Source of the DNA: Vibrio coralliilyticus
GTDB taxonomy: Bacteria > Pseudomonadota > Gammaproteobacteria > Enterobacterales > Vibrionaceae
Assembly (NCBI RefSeq): GCF_024449095.1
Contig: NZ_CP024628.1
Location: 372,001-436,000 of the forward strand
Direction of reading: 5' to 3'
DNA length: 64,000 nt
The translations under genes were made by a program, and so were the position numbers. The notes beneath the pieces were generated by a model that did not search any database, was not told the DNA's origin, and was given only the letters and a program-made list of their open reading frames with translations. This document shows, one piece after another, positions 1 to 7,643 of the stretch; position 1 is the first letter of the stretch; each line of letters starts with the position of its first letter.

Positions 1-517
1 ATCCAACCGTTGTGATGGTGACGAATGTCCACCAAAACGCATCACCAGCGGTATGAATATTGGCACCCGGCATGTCCTTCTCAAGATAGAGAATATAAAT
101 CGAACCAAACACCATCATCATCAATGAAGTGACCACCATAAAATGCAGTGACGTCGACGCTTTGTTCTCATTGATTGCATGAGAAATCATAGAGATAGAT
201 TTGATCGCACGGATTAGGCGAAACACACGAATCAAACGAGCAAACTGGTTCATCTCCATTAACGGAATACAAGAGATAAGGTCAAGCCAGCCCCATTTCA
301 TGTATTCAAGCTTTGATGGCGCAGCACGATACTGCTGCACAAAATCGATAAAGAAGATCATGCAGATAAAGGTATCTACGTAAATCAATATCTGAAGAAT
401 TTCAGGCGGTAACTTAAAGATAAGTTCAACGGTTAATGAGACCACAACAAACAAAGACAGTATTAAGACTGCCAATTGAAAGCTTGTGATTTGTTCCGGT
501 ACTTTTGGTCGATACAT
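1..517 (-). CDS. Voltage-gated potassium channel-like protein (3' end outside window)
   Basis: Translating the minus strand gives an open frame of 172 codons that runs off the left edge. It has hydrophobic helices, an arginine-rich S4-like helix (RLIRVFRLIRAIKSI) and, at the window edge, a pore helix leading into TITTVG, which is the start of a K+ channel selectivity filter. This matches the six-helix ion-transport family (inner membrane, K+ flux). The start ATG at 517 has no clear Shine-Dalgarno sequence, and the frame stays open upstream into the end of the LtrA gene, so an earlier start is possible. It lies 64 bp after the LtrA stop on the same strand and may be co-transcribed with it. The C-terminal domain, if any, is not visible. 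Confidence 0.8.
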   Translation of the reverse strand, partial: MYRPKVPEQITSFQLAVLILSLFVVVSLTVELIFKLPPEILQILIYVDTFICMIFFIDFVQQYRAAPSKLEYMKWGWLDLISCIPLMEMNQFARLIRVFRLIRAIKSISMISHAINENKASTSLHFMVVTSLMMMVFGSIYILYLEKDMPGANIHTAGDAFWWTFVTITTVG

Positions 518-581
518 AATGGCAATCCAGTAAACCGCAAAGTAGACTGCCCTGCGGTTCAAACAAAAGGGCTTAATCGAG

Positions 582-1784
582 CTATTGCGCAGCTTCTTCA
601 GTCAGGGTTTTAAATGCAGTTCTCACAGGAATGAGGATCTGAGAGAACAATGCTGCTCCCCATACGACATTGGCTACAATTGAAGGAACAAACGACACAA
701 TAGCAAGCGTCACAAAGCACAGCGCAATACCAATATAACGAACTTTAGCAGTAGCAAAACGATGGGCCGTGCGAAGTTCAATCACGTTTTGAATCTGAAG
801 CAAGCAATACAGGTATGTCGCCAAGCCTAAACAACCAATCAACGCATATTTGAATGGGTATTGATCCATAAAGCTAATCTTCACTTCCGCTGACAGTGCA
901 ACACCTATCATGACAGCAGAAAGCATCAAGAACAGGTGAGCGACCGTCCACTTGATGAATGTTTTCGGCTCATTATCACGCGGCTTGCCATTACCAACAA
1001 AGTCAAAATAGATCCAACATAAAACGAAAATAGAGAGACCACCAAATGCGTAATTAACAAACACATCGCCAACCACATCATCGATGCCCTTTTCTGCAAG
1101 AGTAATGACAAGCTTAAAAAAGCCCTCGCCAGCAACGATAAGTAGTAGCAGTACAAAACGTTCCGCCATATGTCCAAAGTGCGGTAAGAATCGCTTGCTG
1201 TAAAGTACGCCAACTTTTGGCGCGACATACAACGCAGCTAAAACCACCATCCCGGCAGCAAAGACCATGTAGCTATATGGCGCAGGGAGAAACGCACTAA
1301 TAAAGAAGATGACTGAGCCAATAGCAAAGTTTCGTGACATGCGACTTGGTAGACAAGTCTCACTATCTTCGACCGTTTTAGCCCTGAAATAGAGCAGTGA
1401 CATAATCGCTCGGTTTATCGCGTAACCTATAGCAAAGTAAGCCCAACCAGCACCATCAATATGCACTATCGCTGATGACATGATCATAATGGTGATAATC
1501 TGCGCCGCCATAATGTAACGGTGCTGGACATCGGTGCTGACATAAATGGAGTTAAAAAGGCTTAAGTCAAACCAGGCAACCCAGATCACGGTAAACAGTG
1601 CAGCAAAAATGGCAAAACCACCAAAGCCAAGATGATGACTTAAGAAGTTCCCAAGAACAAAAATCGATACCACATGGGCTAAATCGTAAAAAAGCTCAAT
1701 CCAATGCACATGATCATTGCTGCTATCTGCATCAATATGATGTTTTGGTTTACGCCACAATGGGTGTTTTTGGGATAAATCCAT
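582..1784 (-). CDS. LtrA family multi-pass membrane protein
   Basis: This 400-residue protein begins with a short polar stretch, then the WIELFYDLAHVVSIFVLG segment typical of the bacterial low-temperature-requirement A family, followed by about ten hydrophobic helices. The length fits the family. The biochemical function of LtrA proteins is not established; the name comes from a Listeria mutant. It is in the inner membrane by prediction. It is divergent from the MdaB-like gene, and the shared 298 bp gap holds two copies of the element proposed as the HxlR operator, one nearer each gene. I infer that this gene belongs to the same redox-stress regulon. Family assignment is firm; role is open. 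Confidence 0.85.
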   Translation of the reverse strand: MDLSQKHPLWRKPKHHIDADSSNDHVHWIELFYDLAHVVSIFVLGNFLSHHLGFGGFAIFAALFTVIWVAWFDLSLFNSIYVSTDVQHRYIMAAQIITIMIMSSAIVHIDGAGWAYFAIGYAINRAIMSLLYFRAKTVEDSETCLPSRMSRNFAIGSVIFFISAFLPAPYSYMVFAAGMVVLAALYVAPKVGVLYSKRFLPHFGHMAERFVLLLLIVAGEGFFKLVITLAEKGIDDVVGDVFVNYAFGGLSIFVLCWIYFDFVGNGKPRDNEPKTFIKWTVAHLFLMLSAVMIGVALSAEVKISFMDQYPFKYALIGCLGLATYLYCLLQIQNVIELRTAHRFATAKVRYIGIALCFVTLAIVSFVPSIVANVVWGAALFSQILIPVRTAFKTLTEEAAQ

Positions 1785-1836
1785 ACAGTTATGTCCTATA
1801 GGTTAGTACTCTATTCTGTTTATGTGGTTTATTATT

Positions 1837-1878
1837 GTAACCTCCGGTGATATTTCAATTAGTATCCTTTTGGTAACC
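1837..1878 (-). promoter_or_regulatory. Putative HxlR-type operator, copy A (upstream of ltrA-like gene)
   Basis: Read on the minus strand, it starts GGTTACCAAAAGGATACTAA and ends GGTTAC, spanning 42 bp. It lies 53-94 bp upstream of the LtrA start. The same 5' half (GGTTACYAAAAGKATACTA) recurs at copies B, C and D nearby. No binding evidence; the link to the HxlR gene is by proximity. Confidence 0.55.
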
Positions 1879-1970
1879 TATTTCTGCTTATCTACGCCCG
1901 CCCTTAACCCTTAAAAAATAAAGTGCCTATTAAACATTAAGTTACTGTCAATTTTACTGAAATTTATAGT

Positions 1971-2013
1971 GGTTACTAAAAGTTAACTAGTTGTAGTCTA
2001 ATTCTAGGTAACC
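1971..2013 (+). promoter_or_regulatory. Putative HxlR-type operator, copy B (upstream of mdaB-like gene)
   Basis: Starts GGTTACTAAAAGTTAACTAG and ends AGGTAACC, with the outer GGTTAC and GTAACC forming an inverted repeat about 36 bp apart. The layout is the same, position for position, as copy D at 5528-5569. It lies about 70 bp upstream of the mdaB-like start codon. Confidence 0.6.
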
Positions 2014-2082
2014 ATAATAAACCGCAAGACAGCGAAATCATTATTCGCTCTGTAAACATCCAAATATTGAAGGGTTAATATC

Positions 2083-2667
2083 ATGAGTAACGTTCTAATC
2101 ATTAACGCACACGAACCATCTCCATTTTCTGAAGGCAAACTAAATGCGGCTTTGGTTGAAAAAGCACGCACTCAGTTAGAATCAAAAGATCACGAAGTTC
2201 GCGTAGTGACAATGCAAGATGACATCGTAGTTGATGAGCAACTGGCGAACTTTGAATGGGCAGACCGAGTGATCCTTCAATCACCTGTCAACTGGATGAC
2301 CATCCCATGGTCTTTCAAGAAATACATGGATGAGGTATTCACTGCGGGGATGGGTGGTGCGCTATGTGCCTTTGATGGCAGAACGCCAGAAGAACCAAAG
2401 AAAAATTATGGAACAGGCGGGACTCGTACAAATACGAAATACATGCTCTCTTTTACCTTCAACGCACCAGAAGAGTCATTTAATGATGATAGCGAGTACC
2501 TATTCCAAGGACGTAGCGTTGATGACTTGATGTTCCACATGCACGCAAACTTCCGCTTCTTTGGCATGTCTGCACTGCCAACGTTCGCTTGTTATGACGT
2601 AATGAAAAATGCGGATGTTGAGAACGACTTTGCTCGCTTTGAAGCGCACCTAGACGCTAACTTCTAA
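2083..2667 (+). CDS. mdaB: MdaB-family NAD(P)H quinone oxidoreductase
   Basis: This 194-residue flavodoxin-fold protein matches E. coli MdaB along its length: N-terminal VLIINAH strand-loop for flavin phosphate, the [29 protein letters not shown] region, the KKNYGTGG and [15 protein letters not shown] segments, and a C-terminal [13 protein letters not shown]. MdaB enzymes use NADPH and FAD to reduce quinones by two electrons in the cytosol, avoiding semiquinone radicals. A good Shine-Dalgarno (GAAGGG) precedes the ATG. It heads a tight run with the AhpD-like gene (10 bp gap) and has a proposed HxlR operator upstream. A broken paralogue lies at 5283-5458. Exact electron acceptor is inferred from the family. 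Confidence 0.88.
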   Translation: MSNVLIINAHEPSPFSEGKLNAALVEKARTQLESKDHEVRVVTMQDDIVVDEQLANFEWADRVILQSPVNWMTIPWSFKKYMDEVFTAGMGGALCAFDGRTPEEPKKNYGTGGTRTNTKYMLSFTFNAPEESFNDDSEYLFQGRSVDDLMFHMHANFRFFGMSALPTFACYDVMKNADVENDFARFEAHLDANF

Positions 2668-2677
2668 GGAGATAACC

Positions 2678-3244
2678 ATGAGCACTGAATTTACTTATTA
2701 CAACGCCGAAACCGCACCTGAAGAGTCTAAAGCTCTGGTAGAACAGTCTCTTAAAGGCTTTGGCATGCTACCCAATCTGCACGCAGTTCTTGCTGAAGCA
2801 CCAGCGACGTACGAAGCATACAACACGGTTTTCGAACTGTTTATCAAGAACACAACATTCAGCCCGATAGAGCAGCAGGTGGTCTTCATGACAGCGAACT
2901 TTGAGAACAACTGTCACTACTGCGTTCCGGGTCATACATGGATGATGAAAGCAGGCAAAATGCCAGATGAAGTGATTGAAGCGCTGCGCGAAGGTACTCC
3001 AATTCCTGATGTGAAGTTACAAGCGTTGCATGATTTTACCAAAGAGCTGCTTGATAACCGTGGTCATATTGGTGATGAAAGACTGCAAGCCTTCCTAGAT
3101 GCAGGTTTCACCAAGCGTCAAGCACTTGAAGTATTGACGGGTTTGTCTGCAAAGCTTATCTCGAACTTCACTAACGCACTGGCACATACTGAACCTGATG
3201 CGCCATTCCAAAAATATGCGTGGACGCATCCTAACGAGCGTTAA
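2678..3244 (+). CDS. AhpD-like / carboxymuconolactone decarboxylase family protein
   Basis: This is a 188-residue all-helical protein with a CHYCVPGH motif (Cys79, Cys82, His86), the CxxCxxxH signature of AhpD-like proteins. Such proteins act as thiol-dependent hydroperoxide reductases or as electron carriers to peroxiredoxins; true decarboxylases of the fold lack the paired cysteines, so a redox role is more likely. The start is set by a strong AAGGAG seven bases upstream of the ATG. It follows the mdaB-like gene by 10 bp and precedes the DsbA-like gene by 75 bp, consistent with one redox-stress operon. The partner reductant is unknown. Confidence 0.82.
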   Translation: MSTEFTYYNAETAPEESKALVEQSLKGFGMLPNLHAVLAEAPATYEAYNTVFELFIKNTTFSPIEQQVVFMTANFENNCHYCVPGHTWMMKAGKMPDEVIEALREGTPIPDVKLQALHDFTKELLDNRGHIGDERLQAFLDAGFTKRQALEVLTGLSAKLISNFTNALAHTEPDAPFQKYAWTHPNER

Positions 3245-3271
3245 TCTAAATCAACAGCAATAACACCACTC

Positions 3272-3302
3272 AAGTACTGTTTGCGTAACGCCTACAGTAC
3301 TT
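3272..3302 (+). other. Intercistronic hairpin
   Basis: A 9 bp stem, AAGTACTGT/ACAGTACTT, separates the AhpD-like and DsbA-like genes. There is no T-tract, so it is more likely an mRNA processing or stability element than a terminator. Confidence 0.4.
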
Positions 3303-3319
3303 TCTAATAAGGAATCATC

Positions 3320-3976
3320 ATGAGTAATATGATTAAACTCGACATTATTAGTGATGTCGTTTGCCCTTGGTGCATTATTGGTTACAACCACTTACAAGCC
3401 GCTATTAAAGAGCTTGGCATTGAAGACTGCATCGATATTGAATGGCAACCTTTTGAGCTCAATCCGGATATGCCTGCTGAGGGAGAAAACCTTCGTCAGC
3501 ACGTTGCACGTAAATATGGCAGTAGCGTAGAGGAAAGTAAAAAGGCGCGTATTCGTATCGCCAGCATTGGCGCGGAGCATGGCTTCAAGTTTAACTACTT
3601 CGATGACATGAAGATGGTGAACACATTTGACGCACACCTTCTGCTTGATTACGCCAAGAGTTTGGGCAAGCAGACTGAACTAAAAATGCGTTTATTTACC
3701 GCATTTTTCAGTGAGCAGAAAGACGTCTCTGACCGCGAGATTCTCAAGCAAGAGCTAATCTTTGTAGGCCTTGACCCTGAAGAAGGAATGCGCTGGCTAA
3801 ATGATGCGGAGCAACGTAGTGCGATACGTAACGCAGAGAAACAATGGCAGCAAATGGGTGTTTCAAGTGTGCCAACGGTCGTCTTCAACCGTGAGTCTGG
3901 CGTTTCTGGGGCGCACCCAGTTGAAGGTTATAAACAAATCCTATCTGAACTGATGGCTAAGGCGGATGCAGAATAA
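3320..3976 (+). CDS. DsbA/FrnE-family thiol oxidoreductase (cytosolic)
   Basis: This 218-residue protein has the thioredoxin-fold redox motif CPWC at Cys15-Cys18 straight after the first strand, then the helical insertion seen in FrnE/2-hydroxychromene-carboxylate isomerase relatives, and a cis-Pro segment (SSVPTVVFN) near residue 185. There is no signal peptide, so it works in the cytosol. FrnE-like proteins are disulfide oxidoreductases linked to oxidative stress. The two active-site cysteines argue against a glutathione-dependent isomerase, which would have serine at this place. AAGGA precedes the ATG. It is third in the MdaB-AhpD-DsbA run. Confidence 0.85.
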   Translation: MSNMIKLDIISDVVCPWCIIGYNHLQAAIKELGIEDCIDIEWQPFELNPDMPAEGENLRQHVARKYGSSVEESKKARIRIASIGAEHGFKFNYFDDMKMVNTFDAHLLLDYAKSLGKQTELKMRLFTAFFSEQKDVSDREILKQELIFVGLDPEEGMRWLNDAEQRSAIRNAEKQWQQMGVSSVPTVVFNRESGVSGAHPVEGYKQILSELMAKADAE

Positions 3977-4027
3977 TGCTTTGCCGTTTTCATCCAGACG
4001 AGGTAGACATTCTCACGCCCATAACTA

Positions 4028-4062
4028 GGTTACTAAAAGTATACCAGTTGCAACTGGTTTCC
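4028..4062 (+). promoter_or_regulatory. Putative HxlR-type operator, copy C (upstream of peroxiredoxin gene)
   Basis: Begins GGTTACTAAAAGTATACCAG and has GGTTTCC some 28 bp later, so the distal half is closer and less regular than in copies B and D. It lies 55-90 bp before the peroxiredoxin start and suggests a separate promoter for that gene. Confidence 0.5.
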
Positions 4063-4115
4063 TAGTGGCTTATCTTTTTATCTACTTAGTTGTAAACCCA
4101 ATTCAAGGAGTCGAG

Positions 4116-4655
4116 ATGACATACTCACAGAAGCTCAAAGCCGGTGACACTTTCCCTACATTAGAAGCAACAACCTTGGATGGGACCAAAGTTACGCTAG
4201 GTCAGCCTCTAGGTGATGCAACATGGCAAGCGGTGTTTATCTATCGTGGTAAGCATTGCCCGCTTTGCACCAAATATCTTAATGAAATTGAGACCTACAA
4301 ACAGGCCTTCAGCGATGCAGGCGTTGATATTTTGGCTGTCTCTGCCGATTCAAAACAACAATTAGAGCAACATCTAGAAAAGCTCGATATCAGTTTCCCA
4401 ATTGCTTATGGTCTAAGTGAGCAACAAATGAAGACGTTAGGGCTTTATATTTCTCTACCGCGTTCTGAAGCAGAAACTGACCATAACTTTGCAGAGCCAG
4501 GGCTGTTTGTCGTCAATGAGCACGGCAATGTCCATGTCGTTGACCTATCAAACAACCCATTTGTAAGGCCTGAGCTTGGCGCATTAACTCGCGGTCTAGC
4601 TTGGATTCGTGATCCAAATAACCATTACCCAATCCGAGGAACGCTAGACTACTAA
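4116..4655 (+). CDS. Peroxiredoxin-like (AhpC/TSA family) protein
   Basis: This is a 179-residue thioredoxin-fold protein with the TFPTLEATTLDG N-terminus of AhpC/TSA relatives and the motif YRGKHCPLC (Cys48, Cys51), a peroxidatic/resolving pair in CxxC arrangement as in peroxiredoxin-like and Bcp-related enzymes. It likely reduces peroxides in the cytosol. I chose the ATG at 4116 because AAGGAG sits five bases upstream; the frame is open 51 bp further up, but that part has no ribosome site and overlaps the promoter. It is preceded by a proposed HxlR operator and followed by an intrinsic terminator. Confidence 0.82.
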   Translation: MTYSQKLKAGDTFPTLEATTLDGTKVTLGQPLGDATWQAVFIYRGKHCPLCTKYLNEIETYKQAFSDAGVDILAVSADSKQQLEQHLEKLDISFPIAYGLSEQQMKTLGLYISLPRSEAETDHNFAEPGLFVVNEHGNVHVVDLSNNPFVRPELGALTRGLAWIRDPNNHYPIRGTLDY

Positions 4656-4685
4656 GTCTCAAACCTCACAAGGCAAGAAAGAAAA

Positions 4686-4714
4686 AAAGCAATCTCGTAA
4701 CAGATTGCCTTTTT
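4686..4714 (+). terminator. Rho-independent terminator after peroxiredoxin gene
   Basis: A stem GCAATCT/AGATTGC with loop CGTAAC is followed by CTTTTT. The preceding A-run makes it usable from both sides, serving also the convergent HxlR gene. Confidence 0.75.
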
Positions 4715-4762
4715 GTATCGGTTGTTCAGTGATTGTTTGAACCAACACTACATAGCTGAACA

Positions 4763-5128
4763 TCATTTAATCTGAATATTGTTACTTTCAGACCACTTCC
4801 TCAATTCATCAAGAATTGTCAGAGCGCTTGTGCCAAACTCAGTCAGCTCATAACTCACCGCTAGAGGCTTGTCATTGATCACGCGACGTACCACCATATT
4901 TTCACTTTCTAGCTCTTTTAGGCGCTGGTCAACCATCTTCTTACTGGCTCCGCCCAACATTCTTGTAAGATCATTAAATCTGACTGGGCCGTCTTTCAGG
5001 TGGTAGATGATGGAACCTTTCCACTTAGAACCCAAGATCCGCATGCCTTTTTCTATCGCACAAGGCTCAGAGCAGGCATCGATAACATTTTTACGCCCTC
5101 TTGGATCTACTTCTACTCTTGCTTTCAT
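4763..5128 (-). CDS. HxlR-family transcriptional regulator, possible thiol redox sensor
   Basis: The 121-residue protein has the HxlR winged-helix pattern: CAIEKGMRILGSKWKGSII, then FNDLTRML, SKKMVDQRLKELESENMV and YELTEFG. Cys19 and Cys23 lie where YodB/HypR/QorR-type members keep their redox-sensing cysteine, so oxidation- or quinone-controlled repression is plausible. It is convergent with the peroxiredoxin gene and close to MdaB-, AhpD- and DsbA-like genes. I infer that it binds the GGTTAC..AAAAG elements (copies A-D). No such element is obvious in front of its own start. Family firm; sensing mode and targets inferred. Confidence 0.85.
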   Translation of the reverse strand: MKARVEVDPRGRKNVIDACSEPCAIEKGMRILGSKWKGSIIYHLKDGPVRFNDLTRMLGGASKKMVDQRLKELESENMVVRRVINDKPLAVSYELTEFGTSALTILDELRKWSESNNIQIK

Positions 5129-5282
5129 ACAACCTCACAAATCAAGAAACCAGATAGCAGGGGTTCATTCATTGAAAGAAGCCACAAGTCCCTAGTTTAA
5201 TTCTTACACTATAGTAGCATTATGCGCTGATTGAATTAAGTTCTCAGTAGAGGCAATTAGCGAACCCTACTGCTTTTGTTAA

Positions 5283-5458
5283 TTAAAATAGCTCGTTAAG
5301 GTGCGATTCAAAGCGTGCAAAGTCATTTTCAATATCGGCATTCTTCATCACGTCATAACAAGCAAAAGTCGGCAATGCTGACATACCAAAGAAGCGTTAA
5401 GTTTACCTTCTGAGAAAGGTGATGGTTCGTGAGCATTGATGATAAGAACATGACTCAT
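5283..5458 (-). pseudogene. mdaB paralogue remnant with internal deletion and frameshift
   Basis: From an ATG at 5458 with a good GGAG site, the reading frame encodes [19 protein letters not shown], nearly identical to the start of the intact MdaB-like protein. It then jumps into sequence matching the last ~37 residues ([27 protein letters not shown]), which lie in another frame down to the stop at 5283. About 135 codons are missing relative to the intact gene. The joint falls in ACGCTTCTTTGG near 5388-5400, where both ends carry similar short sequence. The N-terminal frame stops at 5348 after 36 codons, so no flavoenzyme can be made. It keeps an operator-like element (copy D) upstream. Confidence 0.88.
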
Positions 5459-5527
5459 AGCTAATTACTCCACTAAAAAATAGATTGGATAAACCAATGA
5501 AACCCTCGTCTCTTGCGGTATATATTA

Positions 5528-5569
5528 GTTACCTAATATTGGATTACAATTAGTATACTTTTAGTAACC
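5528..5569 (-). promoter_or_regulatory. Putative HxlR-type operator, copy D (upstream of mdaB remnant)
   Basis: On the minus strand it runs from GGTTACTAAAAGTATACTAA to TTAGGTAAC, 42 bp, with the same spacing of halves as copy B. It lies 70 bp before the start of the mdaB remnant, the position copy B has in front of the intact gene. Its first bases also supply the stop codon of the PEP-mutase fragment. Confidence 0.6.
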
Positions 5570-5745
5570 TACCCTAAAGAGTATTCGGAATTTTCTCCAT
5601 CTGCCTTTCCAAGGTTATTCGCTATAGCTGCGCTAGAAGTACCAATGACAGAAAACCCAACATTTTCGGCAATCTTCGCGCTTGGTATATCCCATACATT
5701 ACAAATAACTATCGGTTCGTCCATTTTATGCATATTCTTGAACAC
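5569..5745 (-). pseudogene. N-terminal fragment of an isocitrate lyase/PEP-mutase family protein
   Basis: A GTG at 5745 with GGAGGT upstream opens a 58-codon frame reading VFKNMHKMDEPIVICNVWD, then PSAKIAENVGFSVIGTSSA and AIANNLGKADGE. This is the N-terminal strand-loop of the PEP mutase/isocitrate lyase superfamily, whose members are usually 250-300 residues. After residue ~52 the similarity stops and the frame ends at a TAG contributed by operator copy D. So the catalytic barrel is lost and the gene is a stub. A short functional peptide is unlikely. The break abuts the mdaB remnant, pointing to a recombination or deletion event. Confidence 0.75.
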
Positions 5746-5914
5746 GTCTCATACCTCCATTTACTTTTGTAGTGAATAGTTTCAGGCAAATGCTATCAAC
5801 GGAACGAAAGAAACGTTCGCTGTTTTCGGAACTGAATAATAAATATTGAAATTGAAGAATATTTAGTCTTTGTTCTACTGTACATCTACAAAAACTGAAA
5901 AAATTTTGAGTGCA

Positions 5915-5941
5915 TGTCGAAAATAGCCAAGCGCAAACGTC
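5915..5941 (+). promoter_or_regulatory. Candidate ECF42-type promoter
   Basis: TGTCGA at 5915-5920 and CGTC at 5938-5941 are separated by 17 bp, about 40 bp before the DGPF start codon. As I recall, ECF42 sigma factors recognise a TGTCGA -35 with a CG(A/T)C-type -10, and control DGPF genes. The match suggests autoregulation of the downstream pair. Confidence 0.5.
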
Positions 5942-5978
5942 CTTGAGTATGAAAGAACAAACCAAAAGGAAACTTAAG

Positions 5979-6338
5979 ATGAAATACATGCTTTTACTTT
6001 ATGCTGCACCAGATCAAGAACCAGCATTTGGTACCCCCGAATTCGACAAGATGATGGAAGACTTTGCCCTCACGACGGAGACTTTTGAAAAGGATGGTGT
6101 ACTTGTTGGCGGAGAAGGTTTACAGGATGTTAATACGGCGACTTCACTGCGGATTAAATCCGGCAAGGTAGAAACTATGGATGGGCCTTTTGCTGAAACA
6201 CGTGAACATTTGGGTGGATACTATATTGTTGATGTCCCCGACTTGGATGCGGCACTGCGATGTGCAGAAATCATTCCCGTGGCTAAGTTTGGTACTATCG
6301 AAGTTCGCCCTTTGTTAGATTATAACGAAGTAGGTTAG
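5979..6338 (+). CDS. DGPF-domain (YCII-related) protein
   Basis: This 119-residue protein has the full YCII-related layout, with the diagnostic DGPFAETREHLGGYYIVDV segment in the second half and MKYMLLLYA at the start. The start at 5979 follows AAAGGAAAC at good spacing; the frame extends upstream through the candidate promoter and is not used. DGPF proteins have a ferredoxin-like fold of uncertain activity and are almost always paired with ECF42 sigma factors, as here: the sigma gene begins three bases after its stop. I infer a joint stress or envelope response module; the signal is unknown. Confidence 0.85.
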   Translation: MKYMLLLYAAPDQEPAFGTPEFDKMMEDFALTTETFEKDGVLVGGEGLQDVNTATSLRIKSGKVETMDGPFAETREHLGGYYIVDVPDLDAALRCAEIIPVAKFGTIEVRPLLDYNEVG

Positions 6339-6341
6339 TGT

Positions 6342-7574
6342 ATGAACCAAGCCTCGTCAAAATCAATTGCCGTTGGCCATGTGATTAATGATGTCTTGAG
6401 CAAAGACAGAGGGCGGCTTTTGGCGGGGCTTATTTCACGCCTTAATGATTTTCAATTAGCCGAAGATGCTCTACAGGAAGCATCAATTGCAGCATTGAAA
6501 CACTGGACGCGATCTGGCCTGCCGCATAACCCAGCAGCTTGGCTGATGAGAGTTGGATTAAACAAGGGAGTAGACCATATTCGTTCGGCGCAACGAGATG
6601 AGAGAAAGGTTCGAGATATGGTTGACAACTTCATGGGTGGTGAGGAATACGGTGTTCCCGAAACGATTCCGGATGAACGTTTGCGCCTTATTTTTACCTG
6701 TTGTCATCCAGCCTTGGAAGAAAAGTCACGTGTCGCTCTAACCTTGCGTACGGTTTGTAATTTGACGACAAAGGAAATTGCTGCTGCTTTTCTTGATAGC
6801 GAGCAAACCATGGGGCAACGCTTGTATCGAGCAAAGGCCAAAATTAAAGCTAAAGGAATTGGGTTCACTATTCCAGAAGCAGATAGATGGGATGAGCGAC
6901 TGGAGACGGTATTAACAACCATTTATTTGATATTCACCACTGGCTATGTCAGGGAGGGTGAATGTCCACGCTTGCTATGCCAAGAGGGGATCTTTTTGGC
7001 TAGGCTTCTTGACAAGCTGCGACCCAATGATCCTGAAATTGAAGGTGTACTTGCCTTAATGTTACTTACGGATGCGAGACGTAAAGCTCGAATAAATGCA
7101 AGTGGAGTGATGGTACCTGTCGAAGAACAGGACACTAGCCTATGGCAGAAAAACAATATTGATGAAGCTCATCTTCTCCTTTCTAATGCCATCAAAAAAA
7201 GACAACCAGGGCCATTTCAGATCAAGGCTGCGATAACAGACTGCCACATGATGAAGCCTAGCCCCGATTGGGAACAAATGTCTTTGCTTTATCAATCGCT
7301 ATGGCAATTCGAGCCCACTTCGGTTATCGCCTTGAATTGGGCAGTCGTGATTGCGGAGACAGGTCACCCAGAACTGGCGCTTACAAAGTTGGATGAGTTA
7401 AAAAAAGACCTTACAGATTACCAACCTTGGTATGCGAGTCGTGCGCATATTCTTAGTCAATTAGGACAAAAAAGAGAGGCTAGCACTTTTTACAAACTGG
7501 CCATTGAAAGTGCGCCAAGTGCGGCAACACGTAAGTTCTTGGAGTTGAGATACGAGACGTTACAAGTTGATTAA
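6342..7574 (+). CDS. ECF42-group RNA polymerase sigma factor with C-terminal TPR-like domain
   Basis: The 410-residue protein is far longer than a plain ECF sigma factor. Residues ~20-90 form sigma region 2 (DFQLAEDALQEASIAALKHW; NPAAWLMRVG), ~110-175 region 4 (RLIFTCCHPAL; LTTKEIAAAF..QRLYRAKAKIK), and ~190-410 a helical extension with repeats such as YASRAHILSQLGQKREASTF, the TPR-type domain of ECF42. This extension is thought to take the place of an anti-sigma factor. It is coupled to the DGPF gene (3 bp gap). It likely drives its own operon from TGTCGA-N17-CGTC. Group assignment is strong; target genes are unknown. Confidence 0.88.
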   Translation: MNQASSKSIAVGHVINDVLSKDRGRLLAGLISRLNDFQLAEDALQEASIAALKHWTRSGLPHNPAAWLMRVGLNKGVDHIRSAQRDERKVRDMVDNFMGGEEYGVPETIPDERLRLIFTCCHPALEEKSRVALTLRTVCNLTTKEIAAAFLDSEQTMGQRLYRAKAKIKAKGIGFTIPEADRWDERLETVLTTIYLIFTTGYVREGECPRLLCQEGIFLARLLDKLRPNDPEIEGVLALMLLTDARRKARINASGVMVPVEEQDTSLWQKNNIDEAHLLLSNAIKKRQPGPFQIKAAITDCHMMKPSPDWEQMSLLYQSLWQFEPTSVIALNWAVVIAETGHPELALTKLDELKKDLTDYQPWYASRAHILSQLGQKREASTFYKLAIESAPSAATRKFLELRYETLQVD

Positions 7575-7595
7575 CATGGTTCAAACACCAAAAAA

Positions 7596-7631
7596 ATAAA
7601 GCAATCTGCCTAGGCTGACAGATTGCTTTAT
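7596..7631. terminator. Bidirectional terminator between sigma factor and yghU
   Basis: A long stem, TAAAGCAATCTG/CAGATTGCTTTA, has A-rich flank on the left and T-rich arms on the right, and separates convergent genes. Confidence 0.75.
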
Positions 7632-7643
7632 GACTAATCCCTC

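Noticed and set aside
201..383. 60-codon plus-strand frame
   Set aside because: Lies opposite the S4-pore region of the potassium channel gene and has no protein-like pattern or ribosome site.
5726..5989. 87-codon minus-strand frame
   Set aside because: It overlaps the ECF promoter and the PEP-mutase fragment in another frame; the MKMDEPIVICNVWD frame has the homology.
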